Assembly: GCA_934045905.1 (NCBI GenBank)
Contig: OW203764.1
Location: 27,454,954 to 27,518,953, forward strand
Reading direction: 5' to 3'
Length of the DNA stretch: 64,000 bases
Source of the DNA: Leuctra nigra
Lineage: Eukaryota > Arthropoda > Insecta > Plecoptera > Leuctridae
A program made the position numbers and the translations under genes. This document shows, piece by piece, positions 58,360 to 64,000 of the stretch; positions within the stretch are counted from its first letter, which is position 1, and the number at the start of each line of letters is the position of its first letter. The notes beneath the pieces are model-generated. The model made no database searches. It worked only from the letters and a program-made list of their open reading frames with translations, and was not told the origin of the DNA.

Positions 58360-60829
58360 AAGGTACCTACGAGTACTATGCTAAGTTATGCTAATGCTAC
58401 TGAAGTCTCTGATCTTAGAGATTTAATTGTATTTATGCTCAGACTGAAAATTAGTTGCAGCAGCATCAGTAATGAAGCAAATGTGTAGATTGCAATATGG
58501 CTGATGAGGTATCTGACTTGTACCGGGAGAAAAGAAGAAATAATGTACCTTTCTTAGTACCAAAAGTGTAAACAGGAGACGCTAGGTTATACCGACTATT
58601 CTTTCTTTTTTACCATGACTTTTCTCTACAAGTAATACAGTGTATTACACAGAGCTTATGAACACAAAAATGAGCAATTATATGATGAACTACATTTAAA
58701 TTGAATCACTTTTATGTGCCGAGGGTCAGCTATACCTGTCATAATACTAGCAAGACATATTGCTAAAGCTTTTCCGTGTATTTACCCTAATACAGAGCGG
58801 TAACAACTGAAAACTAAAAGAATGGATAAAGGACAGAGCCTCAGAGGCAATGTTGGTAACTATTTTTGCTCGCCAAGGGACATGACAAACATATTTCTGC
58901 TTTTTATTTATGATTTTGAAATACCCATGTGGGCTCATAAATATTATATCACCGATGAGTGTTTTATGTGTGCTCAGAAAGATTTCATGAAGAAGTTACG
59001 AGACATGTTCGTAGTTAGAAATCAAATAACCGTATTAGTTTACTTAGGTTGCTAACCTCATAACTGCCAAATGTAGGACAATTTATAGATTTAAATCAAC
59101 CGTGGCGCATTGCTATTTTTCACCAGCCATATTATATGTATCCTGTGCTATCTTAGAGATGTAATAAAGTATATTTTCGACAAGACAAGTAAAATATTGA
59201 AAATAATATACCTGCCTAGTCTATATCTTGACACAATGCGCCAAGAGTTTTTCTTCTTTAAACATTCTTTTTATGACATATATCATTTAGAGGCCTTTTT
59301 CATCCCTAATTCAGGCACAAAGATTCCTAGTTTTAGTGTAGAACTCTTGACGGCAAAGTCATGGCTAAATGATTTCACATTGTTACAGGGTGAAAGGGGT
59401 TAGAAAATGTAGTTTGGCCTTCCTGTTGGCTCTCAATCATTTAAGGACGGAGGTGCTTGGCAGTCTTTTTACAAGACTTTCTATGTGTTCTATGTTGTTT
59501 ATTACTTCGATTCTGTTTCATATTTTTAAAATTTGTTTGCATCAAATTCAAATCACAATTCACACAAACAAAATAGAAAAGTATGAATATGTTTTAAATT
59601 TAATAAAGGACAAATGAAACTATTTTACAGACTAATCTGTAAATTGAACGACTGTCATTCAAGTTTAGTGGATAATGATATTGATGAATCTGTTTTGAAA
59701 CTTACATTACAATTCGTGTATGGATGTCTCTCATAATATCAGTGAAGATTCCAAGTATAACTTCTGTCTGACTATCAACACATTTGGTTTAAGCTTTAGA
59801 CTTCAGATAAAATTGCCACAGCATAATTAGTAACTAATCCCTCAATATGAGGGCGATTATTTTATCTGCCAATTCATTAACAAAACGAGCTCTCATGGAA
59901 GTCTTTAATGTGAAAAGTGCGGCTTAAAACACAGCGGGAATGTATACATTAATTTTCAAAAATAGAAACTGGAATACAAACTACAAACTACTTTTTTCGG
60001 TACAAAAAACCGAAATATTGGGGTAAAAAAGATCCAGTTAGTTATAGATCACTTATTAAATAACAAAAATGTCCCCTCACCTCTTTGAGTGCAGTATTTT
60101 GACCATTATCGTGTTTTATTTCTGTAGTCTCTAACCCGAGGCAATCTGTTTACTTCACTTCTAACCCTACTGATTTTTAAACAAATAACCAAAATGTTAT
60201 ATGTTCAATGTTGGTAATTACAGTCACAGCGAATAATTTATTTTGACCTTCCTCTCTGTTACAATTCACAGAGCATTAGGTCATACATGCATTAAATATG
60301 CAAGTAATTATGAAAACACAATATTGACTGCGGAATATCAAAATATGTCCACTAAATTTTCAATTATGCATTGATACGTTAATACATATTTTATTTTGAA
60401 ATACTAATGTCGACAGCAAAATATCAATATACAGACTTATTTTTCAATTATAATAATAAATCCCATTTGATTGAACAATTTCCTATAAAACCATGCGTCT
60501 AGTTTGCATGTCAGTAACATAAACATGCTACAGGGAACGTACTTTGTTGATCAAGTAAATCATTGTATTTGCATATTTCTTAAAGTAGCATAATATTTCA
60601 TTCTGAGTTTCTTTTTATAAATTATAGATAACATACGAATCAACATAATGTTTGCATCATTACGAGCTGTCCATTGCAATGAGTTAACAAAAGCGTACTT
60701 CGGAGAAGGTTCATATGGTAAACAAAAAGAACCAAAATAAACTTCCCCGTGATGATGAAAATGCCATACACCTGGAAGATGCAATTGTTTTCACGATAAA
60801 CATTCGCCTGTAGTACAATATACAGAAGG
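58360..60829. other. AT-rich intergenic DNA
   Basis: Open frames at 58822-59055 and 59110-59617 look chance-like. No acceptor/donor pair or family pattern supports them. No repeat boundary seen. Confidence 0.45.
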
Positions 60830-60831
60830 TA

Positions 60832-61061
60832 CACTCGGCCAAACAAAACTTGAACGTTGACCAAATTTGAATGACTGCTGGTCATGTCCCATAGGCCATA
60901 ACCAATGCCATAACCAATCAAAGCTTGTTATTATCATTGAAATGTGAGGTCACCTAATAGATTGAGACAATGAGATCGCTTAGATTGACTTCTGATGGTG
61001 CGATCTTACATTTATCAGCCTATAAGATTTATTGAACGTTCAAGTTTTGTTTGGCCAAGTG
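60832..61061. mobile_element. TA-flanked MITE, better preserved copy
   Basis: Ends CACTCGGCCAAACAAAACTT and inverted CACTTGGCCAAACAAAACTT, TA at 60830-60831 and 61062-61063, subterminal AACGTTCAAG. Length 230 bp. Tc1/mariner-type by its TA duplication. Confidence 0.75.
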
Positions 61062-61344
61062 TACATGGTTCTCTGAATGAGAATTATGTTGATATACCAA
61101 GGTGAATAAATACGTTCATCTTGTTGATATACCAAAGTTTTCACGTTAGCTGTCCTTTCGTTGTTGCGCTTTCAATAGTCATTTCGTTTTATTCAGATAT
61201 GGAATAACACTCCTTGACGACTCTTTATCACGCAAGAATAGTTTTTTGTTCATCAAGATTAGAAACATAATCATTAGAAACATTAGAACAAATACGTGCA
61301 TTCTACTTCCTAAGAGAATTTTCTATTTATCAAATATACTGATA

Positions 61345-61940
61345 CTAGGAAAACGCTTAGTGTAACGCGTTGATGAGCGAGCATTCGCACTGCATTCGAT
61401 TTGATCTGCGTTTGCAAGTATCCGCTGCTCTACAGGCCTTGGAAGAGGAAGCATCAAGAAGGCAAGGATGAAAATGTAGTATACATTTTTCAAATATTTC
61501 AAGAGTATAAAATAAAATGTCCTTAAAATTACAACAAATTTTGAAAATAGTGACAGATTAGTCTTCAAATTGGCAAAAATACCTAAAATGACGGTCCCTG
61601 ACCATGCGAAGTTTTAAGTTGATCGGTCAATCGGTTCCAGTTTAAATTTTAAAAATCACAGGAAATATGGTTTTAAATTTTAACCAATGGGAACAATGGG
61701 AGCAATGACTTTGCAAAATTTCAAATTGATCGGACCAACCAATCGAAAGATAGATTTTTTAAAATTTTAACCAATCACAGGATCCCGTCCAAAAACGATC
61801 CCAGAGACCGCTTAGATTACGTTAGTATGTGTGCAAAATTTCAGATTAATTGGTTGTGCGGTTTGACCTGGGCAGTGCAGGCAAAAAAAACACACAAAAA
61901 CAGAAAGTGCCATAAGAGTACCGTGGTGACGCTCGCTCAG
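61345..61940 (-). mobile_element. Helitron-like copy
   Basis: CTAGGAAAACGCTTAGTGTA at the left (3' end) and GGTGACGCTCGCTCAG at the right (5' end). The body matches the 9950 type with a deletion around 61690. Confidence 0.75.
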
Positions 61941-62756
61941 TTATAGAAACATTCATCGGATACAAATAAGCCGAGATCTCTAAACGTTTCCGTGCTCGTC
62001 CGTCGATGAAGGACTCCGCTTCATGAGAAGATCCACGTTCTTGTTGGCCTATTTCTCACGAGTCATGCCGGCAAGGTGGAACTCTTGATCTATATTCCAG
62101 TCAGTGGGTATGATCGATCACGTGACAGTGTGCTGGAGTCGCGATAACGCAGCCCGTTGATTGGCTCGCTCGAGTCAGCGATCACGCTTGATGTATTCAC
62201 TCTCACGGACCGAGTCACTCTTCTCGCGCTCGTGTCGTGTCTTATCGCAGGATAAACACCGCCAGGGATTAATGGCAGATTCAGGGATGAATAATACAAC
62301 TAGAGTAAACGTCGTCTGTTGTGAACTTTCATGATGATTTCAGGTGAAAAGGAACTGCAAGGTATCTCGAGTGCCACACGGCTGTGGCAATTCGTGTCGA
62401 ATTGTGCAAATATAAATTCCTCGTTTTCCGATTTAATGTCTCTAATGTCTACTCCTTCCACGAGAGAATTGTAATAGAATCCACATAAAAGACATCTTGG
62501 GAAAATTATACTTTCTTACATTAAATTATCAACCAGTGAACTTCAGTGCTGGAAAAACGCATACAAATGTCAAGAAATTGAGATTTTTAAATCCGTATTC
62601 TACTTATTCATTTTTCTAGATGATAGTACGGAAAGTAGGTAAAAATAATTAAAATGAAAAATCGACCCAAACTTCGAATATCTATCGTTAATAATTTGAT
62701 GTGTGTTCATGATCTGTCTTCATGGAAATAGAAGAATGAAATAAGTATCATATTTA
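61941..62756. other. GC-richer stretch with promoter-like motifs, no gene found
   Basis: 62000-62260 is GC-richer than its surroundings. It has TCAGT at 62100, CACGTG at 62119 and a CCAAT motif (minus strand) near 62160. No TATA box at the right distance and no exon could be identified. Confidence 0.3.
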
Positions 62757-63338
62757 TTAAGCGAGCGTCACCACGGTACTTACTCTTATGGCACTTTCTC
62801 TGAGCGTCTTTTTTGCCTGCACTACTAGGTAAAACCACTTTACCAATCAATCTGAAATTGTGCATACATACTGTCGTAATCTAAGCGGTCTCTGGGATCG
62901 TTTTTGAACGGAATCCTGTGATTGGTTGATAACTGAGAATGCACTATAGCTCACACCGTTTGACGTATCAATTCTAAATTTTTCGCAGTTGTTAAATTCG
63001 TCTTATAAATTTCATAGAAATTTTAAATGTATTTTGTGATTTTTGAAATTTAAACTAGAACCGTTTGACCGATCAACTAAAACTTTGCATGGTCATTGGG
63101 ACCAAAATTGTAGGTATTTTTACATATTTCCAGACTATCTGTCATTATCTTCAAAAGTTATTGTCATTTTAAGAACATTTTATTCTAAAATCTTGAAATA
63201 TTTGCAAATTTATGCCAATAATTTCAATGATTATATCAGTGCTATCTTGATGCTTCAGTTCCAAGGGCTAGAGAGCAGAGACTTGCAAACGCACATCAAA
63301 TCGCATACAATCCGAAGGCTCGCAGAGCGTTTTCCAAG
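62757..63338 (+). mobile_element. Diverged Helitron-like copy
   Basis: TTAAGCGAGCGTCACCACGG start, GACCGATCAACTAAAACTTTG in the body, end GCAGAGCGTTTTCCAAG with the 3' hairpin deleted. Confidence 0.65.
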
Positions 63339-63500
63339 TTTTAGAAAAATGATTTTTTAGAGAGATGAGTAACGGCATGGTCGACAAAAGTCTTGAGTTA
63401 TAAACATCTCGGTGTAAGTAGAGTTACCACTAAATATACAGTTTACAAACTTCTCGAAGTCCCTTCGCTCCTTTAGCTGCTTGTTTACTTCAAATACTGG

Positions 63501-63601
63501 TTTGAATATCTCCCACCCCTCTGTGAGGCCGCCACTAGGCGCTAATGCATTTTAGATGGGTGACTAGTGGCGGCTTTTGCGTGGGTGGGCGATATTGAAA
63601 C
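63501..63601. repeat. Short fold-back
   Basis: AATATCTCCCACCC ... GCCGCCACTAG faces CTAGTGGCGGC ... GGGTGGGCGATATT. About 100 bp; MITE-like. Confidence 0.5.
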
Positions 63602-63888
63602 AATATTTGAACTGAACAGGCAGAAGGAAGCAGCGAAGTGACGCCTGAAGGTGATTGTCAAGTCAGAAGTATTCTGTTTCATTTCAATTTCATTTCATCG
63701 AAACAAAAAATATCATTGGCACGCTCTACCAAACATTATTTTCCAGTAGGTATGACAATGATATTTTCTCTTGAAATGAAATTACAAAGCTCCAGAGGAA
63801 GAAAGAGAATAATCAGTCGCATTTCACAACAGTGTTACATTCTGTAAACGTAGATAGAGGAATGGATACTGCTTAAAGTATTAGTTTA

Positions 63889-64000
63889 CCCATAAAAACA
63901 CTTCGTGTAAAAATACCAGCCAAGTCTCTTCAACTAAAAAAAAATATGAATCTAAAAATTCTGCACTGAAAAGTAGTGATATCAAAAAATTAGCCAAGTC
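63889..64000 (+). mobile_element. Start of a third 1.33-kb-type fold-back head, cut by the window end
   Basis: CCCATAAAAACACTTCGTGT and AAAATACCAGCCAAGTCTCT match the outer arm of the heads at 6228 and 54788. Its left flank AGTTTA is the same as at 6222-6227. Confidence 0.75.

Noticed and set aside
58822..59617. Cluster of plus-strand open frames up to 97 codons
   Set aside because: Composition follows the AT-rich background; no splice pairs or family motifs.
62090..62340. First exon and promoter in the GC-richer stretch
   Set aside because: TCAGT and CACGTG are present but no TATA at the right spacing. The only donor/acceptor pair would leave an intron under 40 nt.

Overview
The window is eukaryotic nuclear DNA, AT-rich and dense with repeats. 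It most likely comes from an insect. The supports are a TATA box plus TCAGT initiator 31 bp apart, a split gene for a secreted Reeler-domain defence-like protein, a 5S-rRNA-derived SINE, several tRNA-derived SINEs, and many short nonautonomous DNA transposons. A hemipteran would fit, but the order cannot be fixed from the sequence alone. There are no bacterial operons, rRNA genes, convincing functional tRNA genes or CRISPR arrays.

Genes. Only one complete gene can be assembled with confidence. It lies on the minus strand from about 16.9 kb down to 9.4 kb. It has five coding exons, all splice phases agree, and the predicted product is a 175-residue secreted protein with a Reeler domain. TATA box, initiator, start codon, stop codon and an AATAAA signal can all be placed. 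A second minus-strand gene starts at 1308 with a signal-peptide exon and runs off the left edge. A plus-strand promoter with a first exon (34393-34513, ending ATG CAA then a GTAAGA donor) starts a gene whose next exon I could not find. Three further single-exon candidates (2605-2791, 38140-38225, 48770-48917) are weak.

Repeats. The dominant family is Helitron-like. It begins TTGAGCGAGCG, ends in a short hairpin followed by CCTAG, and sits between a 5' A (sometimes T) and a 3' T. About ten copies with both ends recognisable, several of them interrupted or nested, and several fragments are spread over the window. One copy (14927-15837) is inserted in another (14693-16456), and the interrupted sequence can be compared with a paralogue. 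This shows insertion between A and T with no target duplication. All four introns of the Reeler gene carry copies. Other repeats are six TTAA-flanked (piggyBac-like) elements, a PIF/Harbinger-like element with TTA duplication, two or three hAT-like elements, TA-flanked MITEs, and two near-equal 1.33-kb elements in opposite orientation 47 kb apart. There is also a 2.0-kb element filled with TGACC motifs, a 130-bp tandem array of a palindromic MITE, and two decayed non-LTR retrotransposon ends.

Layout. 1-7.6 kb: secreted-protein exon and nested repeats. 7.6-9.4 kb: quiet intergenic DNA. 9.4-16.9 kb: Reeler gene. 17-34 kb: repeats, the 5S SINE and retrotransposon remnants. 34.4 kb: plus-strand promoter. 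35-54 kb: mostly unique AT-rich DNA with scattered MITEs. 54-58 kb: the 1.33-kb element and the TGACC element. 58-64 kb: AT-rich intergenic DNA with two more Helitron-like copies. Family assignments rest on end structure and target duplications read by eye; no database search was made.
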